NCBI GenBank assembly: GCA_026168605.1
Contig: JAPFDX010000001.1
Coordinates: forward strand, 1-64,000
Direction: 5' to 3'
DNA: 64,000 nucleotides
Origin: Roseburia sp.
GTDB taxonomy: Bacteria; Bacillota; Clostridia; Lachnospirales; Lachnospiraceae
Positions 25,455-34,071 of the stretch are shown here, one piece after another; the first letter of the stretch is position 1, and the number at the start of each line of letters is the position of its first letter. The translations under genes were made by a program, and so were the position numbers. Under the pieces are notes generated by a model, which was not told the DNA's origin, made no database searches, and saw only the letters and a program-made list of their open reading frames with translations.

Positions 25455-28385
25455 ATGAATATTTCGGAACTTCAGGCATATGAGGTATTGGAGGAGCGGA
25501 CGCTGGGTGATATCCACTCCGTGGGATACCGTCTCCGGCACAAAAAGAGCGGCGCGCGTATCGCCGTGATCGCAAACGACGACGAGAACAAGGTATTTTA
25601 CATCGGATTCCGCACACCGCCGGAAAATTCGACCGGAGTGCCGCATATCATTGAACATACGGTGCTGTGCGGCTCGGAGAAATATCCGGTCAAGGATCCG
25701 TTTGTGGAGCTTGTCAAGGGATCGCTGAATACCTTTTTGAATGCGATGACCTACCCGGACAAGACCGTTTATCCAGTGGCGAGCTGCAATGACGCCGATT
25801 TCCAGAACCTGATGGATGTCTATATGGACGCGGTGCTCCATCCGAATATCTACCGTTACCGCGAGATCTTTGCGCAGGAGGGATGGCACTACGAGCTTGC
25901 CGGTGCGGATGACCCGCTGACAATTAACGGCGTGGTCTACAATGAGATGAAGGGGGCGTTTTCCTCGCCGGACGATATGCTCGGAGACGAGATCGTGAGC
26001 GCGATGTTCCCGGACACGGTCTATGCGAATAATGCCGGCGGGGACCCGGAACATATCCCGGAGCTTTCCTATGAGGAGTACCTGGATTTTCACCGGAAAT
26101 ACTACCATCCATCCAATTCCTACATCTATCTGTATGGAAATATGGACGTCGCAGAGAAGTTAAAATGGCTGGATGAGCAGTATCTGGGCGCGTACGAGCA
26201 GGAGGAGATCCGCTCACAGATCAGTATGCAGGAGCCTTTTTTTGCGCCGCGCGAGATCATCCGGGAATATCCGGTGGCGTCCGGCGAGAAGGAGGAGGAC
26301 AACACGTATCTCTCCTACAATGTCGCGGTGGGGACGCTGCTGGATCCAAGGCTCTATCAGGCGCTTGACATTTTAAATTACGCGCTTGTCTCCTCGCCGG
26401 GAGCGCCGGTGAAGCAGGCGCTTCTGGACGCGGGGATCGGCAGGGATATCTCGTGCGACCAGGATTACGGCACCTTGCAGATGGTGTTTTCGATCGTGGC
26501 GAAGAACACGAATCTTTCCGAGAAGGAGCGTTTTGTCTCCGTGATCCGTGAGACGCTGGAGACGCAGGTGAGAGACGGCATCGACAAAAAGGCGCTGCTG
26601 GCAGGCATCAACAGTGCGGAGTTCCGTTTCCGCGAGGCGGATTACGGGCAGTTCCCGAAGGGGCTGCTCTATGGAATCCAGTGTCTTGACAGTTGGCTGT
26701 ACGATGAGGAGCATCCGTTCCTGCATCTGGACGCGCTCTCTGTGTACCGTTTTTTAAGGGAGCAGGCGGAGAACGGCGGCTATTTTGAGGAGCTGGTGCA
26801 GAAATATTTTCTGGACAATACGCATATGGCGGTCGTGGCGGCAGTGCCGAAGAAAGGGCTTGGCGCTGCGCGCGAGGCGGAGCGGGAGAAAAAACTGGAA
26901 GAGTACAAAAATTCCCTGACCGGGGAGGAGATCCGGCGTCTGGTGGAAGACACAGAGCGCCTGCGCCGCTATCAGGAAGAGCCGTCGCCGAAGGAGGAGC
27001 TGGAGAAGATCCCAATGTTGCGGCGCGAGGATCTCGGGAAGGAGGCGGCGCCGCTCTGCAACCGCATCGTGCAGTCGGGGGAGACGACGCTGGTGCATCA
27101 TGAACTCGACACGAACGGCATCGATTACCTGACGCTTTTCTTTGACATCCGCGATTTTAAGACGGAGGAACTCCCGTATCTTGGCATTTTAAAAAGTGTG
27201 CTGGGCTATGTGGATACGGCGGAGTACAGCTATGCGGAGCTCGCAAATGAGATCAACATCCGGACGGGAGGCGTCGGCAGCAGCGTCGGGATTTATCCGA
27301 GTGTGAGAGACAGGGACCGTCTCGGACTGTTCTTTGAGATCCGGGCAAAAGCGCTGCCCACGCAGCTTTCCGACGCCATGCACCTGGCGGAGCAGATGAT
27401 CCTGACCTCAAAGCTTACGGACGGGAAACGCCTGTATGAGATCCTGGGCGAGATCCGGTCGGGGCTTCAGGTGGCGCTTAGCTCCTACGGTCATATTGTG
27501 GCGCACACGCGCGCAATGTCATACCTTTCCAGGGCGGCGTATTATCAGGATGCCATCGGCGGGATCGCGGCGTACCGCCTGATCGCGGATTATGAGAGCC
27601 ATTTTGAGGAGAAAAAGGATGCGCTGATCGCAAAGCTTCAGGAACTTTCGCGCCGCATTTTTACCAGGGACCGCCTGATGGTGGGGATCACCTGTGAGAG
27701 CGGGAATTTCGCGGCCGTGCAGCGTGCGGTGGAAGCGTTAAAGACAAAGCTTCTGGTGCCGGAGAAACCGGCGGCGGCAAGGGAACTTCCGCCGGTGGAG
27801 CTTGCGCTGCGCAACGAGGGCTTTATGGACGCCTCGCAGGTGCAGTATGTGGCGCGCGCCGGAAACTATGCCGCGCATGGCTATCAGTACCACGGCGCAC
27901 TCCGCATCCTGCGGGTGATCCTCGGCTATGAGTATCTGTGGGTGAACATCCGCGTCAAGGGCGGTGCGTATAGCTGCATGAACCAGTATATGCGCAACGG
28001 GGACACGTATTTTGTGTCCTACCGCGACCCGAATCTCGCGGCGACAAACGAGGTGTATGAGGGGATCCCGGAGTACGTCGGGGAATTTGAGGCGGATGAG
28101 CGCGAGATGACCAAATATATCATCGGAACGGTCAGCGATCTGGATATGCCGCTTGGACCGCGGGCAAAGGGTGCGCGCTCCATGATGGCATATTTGCAGG
28201 AGCTGACCTACGAGGAGATCCAGAAGGAGCGCGATGAGATCATCGGGGCGACGCAGGAGGATATCCGCGCCTTAAAGGGTCTGCTTGCGTCGGTGCTCTC
28301 CGACGGGGCGCTCTGCGTGGTCGGCGGGGAGGATGCCCTGCGCAAAAATGCGGAAATGTTTGAGAACTTAGAGGCGATCAGTTAA
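25455..28385 (+). CDS. M16C zinc peptidase (presequence-protease/insulinase-like)
   Basis: 976 residues, the length of the full M16C family in which two halves form a closing chamber that degrades peptides. The inverted zinc motif is present as HIIEHTVLCGS (~residues 65-75), with a downstream Glu region (YNEMKGAFSSPDDML). The second, catalytically silent half includes GGVGSSVGIYPSVRD and KGGAYSCMNQYMRNG. No signal peptide is visible, so a cytosolic role in peptide turnover is likely. AAGGGAAAGGAA precedes the ATG. era follows after 19 nt, so the two may be co-transcribed. Confidence 0.93.
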   Translation: MNISELQAYEVLEERTLGDIHSVGYRLRHKKSGARIAVIANDDENKVFYIGFRTPPENSTGVPHIIEHTVLCGSEKYPVKDPFVELVKGSLNTFLNAMTYPDKTVYPVASCNDADFQNLMDVYMDAVLHPNIYRYREIFAQEGWHYELAGADDPLTINGVVYNEMKGAFSSPDDMLGDEIVSAMFPDTVYANNAGGDPEHIPELSYEEYLDFHRKYYHPSNSYIYLYGNMDVAEKLKWLDEQYLGAYEQEEIRSQISMQEPFFAPREIIREYPVASGEKEEDNTYLSYNVAVGTLLDPRLYQALDILNYALVSSPGAPVKQALLDAGIGRDISCDQDYGTLQMVFSIVAKNTNLSEKERFVSVIRETLETQVRDGIDKKALLAGINSAEFRFREADYGQFPKGLLYGIQCLDSWLYDEEHPFLHLDALSVYRFLREQAENGGYFEELVQKYFLDNTHMAVVAAVPKKGLGAAREAEREKKLEEYKNSLTGEEIRRLVEDTERLRRYQEEPSPKEELEKIPMLRREDLGKEAAPLCNRIVQSGETTLVHHELDTNGIDYLTLFFDIRDFKTEELPYLGILKSVLGYVDTAEYSYAELANEINIRTGGVGSSVGIYPSVRDRDRLGLFFEIRAKALPTQLSDAMHLAEQMILTSKLTDGKRLYEILGEIRSGLQVALSSYGHIVAHTRAMSYLSRAAYYQDAIGGIAAYRLIADYESHFEEKKDALIAKLQELSRRIFTRDRLMVGITCESGNFAAVQRAVEALKTKLLVPEKPAAARELPPVELALRNEGFMDASQVQYVARAGNYAAHGYQYHGALRILRVILGYEYLWVNIRVKGGAYSCMNQYMRNGDTYFVSYRDPNLAATNEVYEGIPEYVGEFEADEREMTKYIIGTVSDLDMPLGPRAKGARSMMAYLQELTYEEIQKERDEIIGATQEDIRALKGLLASVLSDGALCVVGGEDALRKNAEMFENLEAIS

Positions 28386-28404
28386 AGGAGAAGAGGATAG
28401 GAAA

Positions 28405-29313
28405 ATGAACGAAAGTTTTAAATCAGGATTTGTGACGATCATAGGCAGACCGAACGTGGGGAAATCGACGCTGATGAACCATCTGATCGGGCAGAAGATC
28501 GCGATCACATCCAATAAGCCACAGACGACGAGAAACCGTATCCAGACGGTGTACACGGATATGGAGCGCGGGCAGATCGTATTTTTGGATACGCCGGGCA
28601 TCCATCAGGCGAAAAACAAGCTGGGTGAATATATGGTAAACGTGGCGGAGCACACGCTCGGCGAGGTGGATGTCATACTGTGGCTGGTCGAGCCGTCGAA
28701 TTTTATCGGCGCGGGGGAGCAGCACATCATCCGCCAACTGAAAAAGACAAAAACGCCGGTGATCCTCGTCATCAATAAGGTCGACACGGTGGCGCGCGAG
28801 AAGGTGCTGGAATTTATCGACACCTACCGCAAGGTCTATGATTTTGCAGAGATCATCCCGGCGTCCGCGCTGCGCGGACAAAATACCGACACGGTGCTGG
28901 ATATGATTTTTAAATATCTGCCGTACGGACCGATGTTTTATGACGAGGAGACGGTGACGGACCAGCCGGAGCGCGCGATCGTCGCGGAGATCATCCGCGA
29001 GAAGGCGCTGCACGCGCTGGATGATGAGATCCCGCACGGCATCGCGGTCTACATCGACCGGATGAAGGAGCGCGACAGACAAAACCTTATCGACATCGAC
29101 GCGACGATCGTCTGTGAGCGCGATTCGCACAAGGGCATCGTGATCGGAAAGGGCGGGGCAATGTTAAAGAAAATCGGCTCAAACGCCCGCTATGAGATCG
29201 AGCGGCTGCTTGATACCAAAGTGAACTTAAAGCTCTGGGTGAAGGTGAAGAAAGACTGGAGGGACAGCGATTCCATGATCCGCAATTTCGGCTATAAGCC
29301 GGAGGACATCTAG
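28405..29313 (+). CDS. era: GTPase Era
   Basis: GTPase that binds 16S rRNA and aids 30S assembly. 302 residues. G1 is GRPNVGKSTL, G2 is SNKPQTTRNRI, G3 is DTPGIH, G4 is NKVD and G5 is SALRG. A C-terminal KH domain contains HKGIVIGKGGAMLKKIGSNAR. GGAGAAGAGGATAGG precedes the ATG. The era - yqzL-like - recO order is the conserved Firmicutes arrangement. Confidence 0.98.
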   Translation: MNESFKSGFVTIIGRPNVGKSTLMNHLIGQKIAITSNKPQTTRNRIQTVYTDMERGQIVFLDTPGIHQAKNKLGEYMVNVAEHTLGEVDVILWLVEPSNFIGAGEQHIIRQLKKTKTPVILVINKVDTVAREKVLEFIDTYRKVYDFAEIIPASALRGQNTDTVLDMIFKYLPYGPMFYDEETVTDQPERAIVAEIIREKALHALDDEIPHGIAVYIDRMKERDRQNLIDIDATIVCERDSHKGIVIGKGGAMLKKIGSNARYEIERLLDTKVNLKLWVKVKKDWRDSDSMIRNFGYKPEDI

Positions 29314-29421
29314 CTGCCAATTTTTCACTGGTATAGAAGCACCCGTGCGGGGAGAACCTAACGTTAAACACACAGCTTGACCAAAGACAAAAGGGCTGGC
29401 AGAGAAACGGAGGGTGCGCGC

Positions 29422-29598
29422 ATGGATGAGGCATGGATGGAATTTACGGCAACGGGTAAGGTGGAGGATTATCTGCGTTACAAAAACGGCGGGGCATTGC
29501 AGGCGGCGGATCAGAGTCTGCGGGAAGAGAGACCGGATGGGACAGAATATCGTAGTGACCGGGATGGTTTTACAGGTTATGCCGATTGGCGAGTATGA
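29422..29598 (+). CDS. YqzL-like small protein
   Basis: 58-residue frame between era and recO. Its first ~25 residues (MDEAWMEFTATGKVEDYLRY) match what I recall of the YqzL-type small proteins that occupy this same slot in Bacillus and clostridia: a D-x-A/W start, an F-x-x-TG core and an I/V-x-x-YL-x-Y/K end. GGAGGGTGCGCGC precedes the ATG. The tail runs 62 nt into recO in another frame and is probably not conserved. Function unknown. The slot and ribosome site are the main support. Confidence 0.65.
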   Translation: MDEAWMEFTATGKVEDYLRYKNGGALQAADQSLREERPDGTEYRSDRDGFTGYADWRV

Positions 29599-30310
29599 CA
29601 AAAGAATCACACTGTTGACGAAGGAGAGAGGGAAGATCACGGCGTTTGCAAGGGGCGCAAGGCGTCCGGGAAGCCAGCTTTTGGCGGCGACAAATCCCTT
29701 TTCCTTCGGGGAATTTGAACTGTTTGAGGGCAGGAGCTCCTACACGGTGGCGCGGGCGTCGATCCAAAATTATTTTAGGGAGCTTGCGGAGAATTTTGAT
29801 GTTACATATTACGGGTTTTATTTTCTGGAATTTGCCGATTACTACTGTCAGGAGAACAATGATGAGCGCGAGATGCTAAAGCTTTTATACCAGTCGCTGC
29901 GGGCGCTGATGAGCACAGCTTACGACAAACGGCTGGTGCGCAGTATTTTTGAGCTGAAGGCGCTCGCGGTAAACGGGGAGGCTCCCAATGTGTTTTCCTG
30001 CTTAAAATGCGGGAAAAAAGAGGAGCTGCTGTGGTTTTCCCAAAAGCGCGGGGGCGCGGTCTGCGCGGCGTGTGCGGGCGGCGTGCCGGACGCCGTGCGT
30101 ATCGAGGAGTCCACGATGTACACGATGCAGTACATTATCTCGGCGGATATCGGAAAACTGTACAGCTTTCGCGTGAGCGACCGGGTGCTCGCCGAATTGC
30201 AGCGGCTGCTCGCGCAGTATCTGGCGATATATGTCGGACATTCTTTTAAATCGTTAAAGATTCTTCTGGAGGCGGAACAGCTTGTATCCGCCGGTGATTT
30301 TACTGGTTGA
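29537..30310 (+). CDS. recO: DNA repair protein RecO
   Basis: RecFOR recombination mediator that loads RecA on SSB-coated DNA. 257 residues from ATG 29537, the normal length. The OB-fold N terminus is IVVTGMVLQVMPIGEYDKRITLLTKERGKI. A C-terminal zinc site reads CLKCGKK...CAAC. A longer in-frame upstream extension (to 29414) encodes Arg-rich non-family sequence and is rejected. The start lies inside the YqzL-like gene, suggesting translational coupling. Only a weak GGGAAGAGAG site is seen. Confidence 0.95.
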   Translation: MGQNIVVTGMVLQVMPIGEYDKRITLLTKERGKITAFARGARRPGSQLLAATNPFSFGEFELFEGRSSYTVARASIQNYFRELAENFDVTYYGFYFLEFADYYCQENNDEREMLKLLYQSLRALMSTAYDKRLVRSIFELKALAVNGEAPNVFSCLKCGKKEELLWFSQKRGGAVCAACAGGVPDAVRIEESTMYTMQYIISADIGKLYSFRVSDRVLAELQRLLAQYLAIYVGHSFKSLKILLEAEQLVSAGDFTG

Positions 30311-30335
30311 AATCATATTCCGAAAATAGTATAAT
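30307..30335 (+). promoter_or_regulatory. Promoter for the lipoprotein-glyS pair
   Basis: TTGAAA (30307-30312), a 17-nt spacer and a perfect TATAAT (30330-30335), overlapping the recO stop and 51 nt before the lipoprotein gene. Confidence 0.7.
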
Positions 30336-30386
30336 AGCTTGTATTCACTGTAATATAGAGATTCTGTGAGGAATGGAGATTGATGT

Positions 30387-31097
30387 ATGAAAAAGTTGGG
30401 ATGTATGGTGCTCGCACTGTGCATAAGTCTGCTCGCCGGCTGCGGGTCAGTGCCGGAGAGTGAGGAGAGCGGCGTATACGTGCAGAAAAACGGTTCCGTG
30501 GTATCTGTCGATGTCGAGGAATTTACCTCGGACTATTATGAGACGGAGGAGCTTGAGAGCGACATTGAGACAGCCGTGGCAGAATATACGGAGGAACACG
30601 GCAGAAACACGGTGAAGGTCGAGGAGCTGTCGTTTCTGGAAGGCACGGCGAAGCTTCGGATGAAGTATAGGACGGCTGCCGATTACGGCGCCATGAACGG
30701 CATTGAGATGTATCAGGGAACGGTGATCGATTCTCTTGCTGCGGGTTACATCTACGACGGTGATTTTGCCAAAGTGGAGGACGGTAAGGTGACCGGCATG
30801 GCGACGAAACAAGAGATTTATGAGGAGCAGGATCTGAACGTGGTCATCGTCCGGGCAAATATGGATATCAGCGTGGACGGGGAGATCCGCTATGTTTCCT
30901 GCGAGAACGTCAGATTAAAGGATGCGAACCATGTGTCTGTCCGTGAGGGATATGATCTTGCGGCGGATTCCGGTACAGCCGGGGTGGAGAGTACAGAGGT
31001 TTCGGCAGACGGTGCAGGGGAGTCGGGAAGTCCGGCGGAAGAAGGATACAGCGGACCGATGAAGTCGGAAGTCTATACATTTATTGTATACAAATAG
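30387..31097 (+). CDS. Predicted lipoprotein of unknown function
   Basis: 236 residues with a type II signal peptide: Lys-rich start, hydrophobic core, lipobox LLAGC with Cys at ~residue 18. The mature part is acidic and shows no domain I recognise. It has a beta-rich central region (~40-180) and a Ser/Gly/Glu-rich low-complexity stretch before a final EVYTFIVYK strand. It would be tethered to the outer face of the membrane. The GAGGAATGGAG site and the -35/-10 pair make it a real gene. glyS starts 16 nt downstream. Confidence 0.8.
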   Translation: MKKLGCMVLALCISLLAGCGSVPESEESGVYVQKNGSVVSVDVEEFTSDYYETEELESDIETAVAEYTEEHGRNTVKVEELSFLEGTAKLRMKYRTAADYGAMNGIEMYQGTVIDSLAAGYIYDGDFAKVEDGKVTGMATKQEIYEEQDLNVVIVRANMDISVDGEIRYVSCENVRLKDANHVSVREGYDLAADSGTAGVESTEVSADGAGESGSPAEEGYSGPMKSEVYTFIVYK

Positions 31098-31113
31098 AAA
31101 AAGGAGCAAAATT

Positions 31114-32511
31114 ATGGAAAAATCAATGGAAAAAATTGTGGCACTGGCAAAGTCGAGAGGATTTGTATATCCGGGATCTGAGATTTATGGAGGACTTGCA
31201 AATACATGGGATTACGGAAATCTTGGCGTGGAGCTCAAGAACAATGTGAAAAGAGCGTGGTGGCAGAAGTTTATCCAGGAGAACCCGTACAATGTCGGCG
31301 TGGACTGCGCGATCCTGATGAACCCGCAGACCTGGGTGGCGAGCGGACATCTCGGAGGATTTTCGGATCCACTGATGGACTGCAAGGAGTGTCATGAGCG
31401 TTTCCGCGCGGATAAACTGATCGAGGACTTCGCGGACGAGAACCACGTGGAGCTTACAGGCTCTGTGGACGGTTGGACGCAGGAGGAGATGAAGAATTTT
31501 ATCGAGGAGCACCAGATTGCCTGCCCGACCTGTGGCAAGCACAATTTTACGGATATCCGCCAGTTCAACCTGATGTTTAAGACGTTCCAGGGTGTGACCG
31601 AGGATGCGAAGAATACGGTGTACTTGAGACCGGAGACCGCGCAGGGGATCTTTGTGAATTTCAAGAACGTGCAGAGAACCTCCCGCAAGAAGATCCCGTT
31701 TGGTATCGGACAGATCGGAAAGTCTTTCCGCAATGAGATCACGCCGGGCAACTTTACCTTCCGCACGCGTGAGTTTGAGCAGATGGAGCTTGAATTTTTC
31801 TGCGAGCCGGGCACAGATCTGGAGTGGTTCCAGTACTGGAGAGCGTTCTGCCGCGACTGGCTGTTGACGCTTGGCATCAAGGAGGATGAGATGCGTCTGC
31901 GCGACCACTCACCGGAGGAACTCTGCTTTTACAGCAAGGGTACGACGGACATTGAGTTCCTGTTCCCGTTTGGCTGGGGCGAGCTGTGGGGCATCGCCGA
32001 CAGAACCGATTATGACTTGAAACAGCATCAGGACGTCTCGGGTCAGGATATGACATATTTTGACGACGAGAAGAATGAGCGCTATGTGCCGTATGTTGTG
32101 GAGCCGTCGCTCGGCGCGGACCGTGTGGTACTGGCATTCCTCTGCGCAGCTTACGACGAGGAGAATATCGGCACGGAGGAGAAGCCGGATATGAGAACGG
32201 TGCTTCATTTCCATCCGGCGCTTGCCCCGGTGAAGATCGGTGTGCTTCCGCTCTCGAAGAAACTTTCCGAGGGGGCAGAAAAGGTTTACGCGCAGCTTTC
32301 CAAAACTTATAACTGTGAGTTCGACGATAGGGGAAATATCGGAAAGCGTTACAGAAGACAGGATGAGATCGGTACACCGTTCTGCGTGACCTACGATTTC
32401 GAGTCCGAGACGGATGGCGCTGTCACAGTGCGCGACCGCGATACGATGGAGCAGGAGCGCATTAAGATCGAAGAACTGGACACTTATTTCGCAAAGAAAT
32501 TTGCATGGTAA
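31114..32511 (+). CDS. glyS: Glycyl-tRNA synthetase (single-chain dimeric type)
   Basis: Charges tRNA-Gly; class II alpha2 type (GlyQS), 465 residues. Motifs visible are [22 protein letters not shown] at the start, the CTKC-like zinc region [28 protein letters not shown], the motif 2 area [30 protein letters not shown], and the motif 3 area [14 protein letters not shown]. The C-terminal anticodon domain has [20 protein letters not shown] 31114 has AAAGGAG upstream. It follows the lipoprotein gene closely, with no T-box leader in between. Confidence 0.98.
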   Translation: MEKSMEKIVALAKSRGFVYPGSEIYGGLANTWDYGNLGVELKNNVKRAWWQKFIQENPYNVGVDCAILMNPQTWVASGHLGGFSDPLMDCKECHERFRADKLIEDFADENHVELTGSVDGWTQEEMKNFIEEHQIACPTCGKHNFTDIRQFNLMFKTFQGVTEDAKNTVYLRPETAQGIFVNFKNVQRTSRKKIPFGIGQIGKSFRNEITPGNFTFRTREFEQMELEFFCEPGTDLEWFQYWRAFCRDWLLTLGIKEDEMRLRDHSPEELCFYSKGTTDIEFLFPFGWGELWGIADRTDYDLKQHQDVSGQDMTYFDDEKNERYVPYVVEPSLGADRVVLAFLCAAYDEENIGTEEKPDMRTVLHFHPALAPVKIGVLPLSKKLSEGAEKVYAQLSKTYNCEFDDRGNIGKRYRRQDEIGTPFCVTYDFESETDGAVTVRDRDTMEQERIKIEELDTYFAKKFAW

Positions 32512-32527
32512 GAGACGATAGGATGAA

Positions 32528-33799
32528 ATGGGGAAAGGGATGAACTGGATAAGGAAACTTTGGGATAAAATTTCGTATGAAACAGTGATTTTCATAGTTC
32601 TTCAGTTTCAGTTTCTGACTGGCAGAGCGCTGGATTTACAGTCGTGGTCTTCTGCGTGGTGCGCGATGGACTATTCTATGGGAATGGGATCCAGATTTTT
32701 GATAGGAAGCATTTACCGCTTATTTTACGGAGATTATCTGTTTGAGACGGTAGCATACAAATATGTCGGGATTGGCATTATGCTGACAATCACTGTCCTT
32801 TCGATTGCGCTTGGACAGTTGATCCGCAAGGCGTTGATTTCATCTCTGGCAGATCGGAATGCGATTCTTGGAACTGTTGTAATTTATGTCGCTGCGCCGT
32901 TTTCCATTGCCTATGTGTGGAACGAGCAGAATCTTGGCAGACTGGATGTCTATATGCTTTTGGTCGTGATGCTTGCGGTACTGGCAGCATTGTGGATACA
33001 TAATGTGTATGTGAAGATGGTTATGTACACATTATTGGGAGTGATCGGACTTGCCATTCATCAGGGATTTGCATTTTTATATTATCCGGTGATCGTAATA
33101 CTGATGTGTTATGATGTGTTCCGGGAAAATAAGGTGCATATACGTTCCCTGATCGCTGCGGTGATCTCGGGACTGATCAATGTTGCCGTCGCAGTGTGGT
33201 TTCAGTTTTTCAGCAGTGTGAATTTCGAGACGCCGGAGGAAATGATCGCTTTTTTACAGCAGAGGACCGATCTTGATATTTCTGAGTATGCCATCTAGCT
33301 TGAGTATTTTGGAAGTATGGAATATCAGTGGGAGAATGTGACGAAAGTATTTTATGAAGGGAGTGAAGCTCCGTTTGCCCATTTGTTTTTGATTCTGCTT
33401 ATTCTCGCGCCGGTGTTGTTTATCTACGGTCTGGTGTGGAAGGATGTATGGCGACATTTAAAAGAGGTGGGGGTAAAGTTTTACCGCACGCCTTATTTTT
33501 ATATCGCACTGACACATCTGTGTTTCGTGCCGATGTTTGTGATCCATGTAGACTGGGGGAGGCATTTAGCGCCGCTTTTGGCAATGCCAACGTTTATTTT
33601 TCTGTTTTATCTGGCAAAAAAGGATTCTGCCATGGTATATGCATATGGAAGGATGACTCAGAGGATCCAGAAGTATCCATGGTATTTTGTATTGTCGGTT
33701 GTGTGGATCGCCATGCTTGACAGTTTTGGGGCGCGTGCGTTCCAGCCGCAGGCAGATATGCTCTATAATCTGCTGCAGTACGGATTTCATATCCATTAA
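32528..33799 (+). pseudogene. Multi-pass membrane protein gene interrupted by an in-frame TAG
   Basis: One reading frame encodes 256 residues, meets TAG at 33296-33298, and then continues open in the same frame to 33799 (restart ATG at 33317, 160 residues). Together they would give a ~423-residue protein with about 9-10 membrane helices in the style of polytopic surface-polysaccharide or glycosyltransferase-C membrane proteins; I do not recognise the family. There is no clear ribosome site before 33317. The simplest reading is a recent nonsense mutation, for example from CAG or AAG. It is AT-richer than its neighbours. Confidence 0.65.
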
Positions 33800-33865
33800 A
33801 GATATTGTATCGGGAGAGGGTTTTGCTGGCGAAGCCTTCTCGGTCTCATTTTGGAGGAAAACTCA

Positions 33866-33895
33866 ACGATGTTTCATATTATGAAACATCGTTTT
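33866..33895 (+). terminator. Terminator before ppdK
   Basis: ACGATGTTTCAT (33866-33877) pairs with ATGAAACATCGT (33881-33892) around ATT; TTTTG follows. Confidence 0.8.
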
Positions 33896-33944
33896 GCTGT
33901 GTGAAATTGTAACAAAAAGGGGCAAAAAATGGCGAAAAAACTTG

Positions 33945-33995
33945 TTGCTATTTGGTAAAATTATGTTATGATAAATATGTGCGTTTTCAGGCACA
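33945..33995 (+). promoter_or_regulatory. ppdK promoter and leader hairpin
   Basis: TTGCTA (33945-33950), a 16-nt spacer and TATGAT (33967-33972). A hairpin ATGTGC/GCACAT follows at about 33977-33996, near the expected start of transcription. The leader of ~90 nt also holds AGGAA/TTCCT around 34015-34037. Confidence 0.5.
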
Positions 33996-34071
33996 TACAT
34001 AATTCACAGCGATAGAGGAACCGCATAGGTTTTCCTATTGAAAGAATAGTAAGTTTAGGAGGAATTATCAA

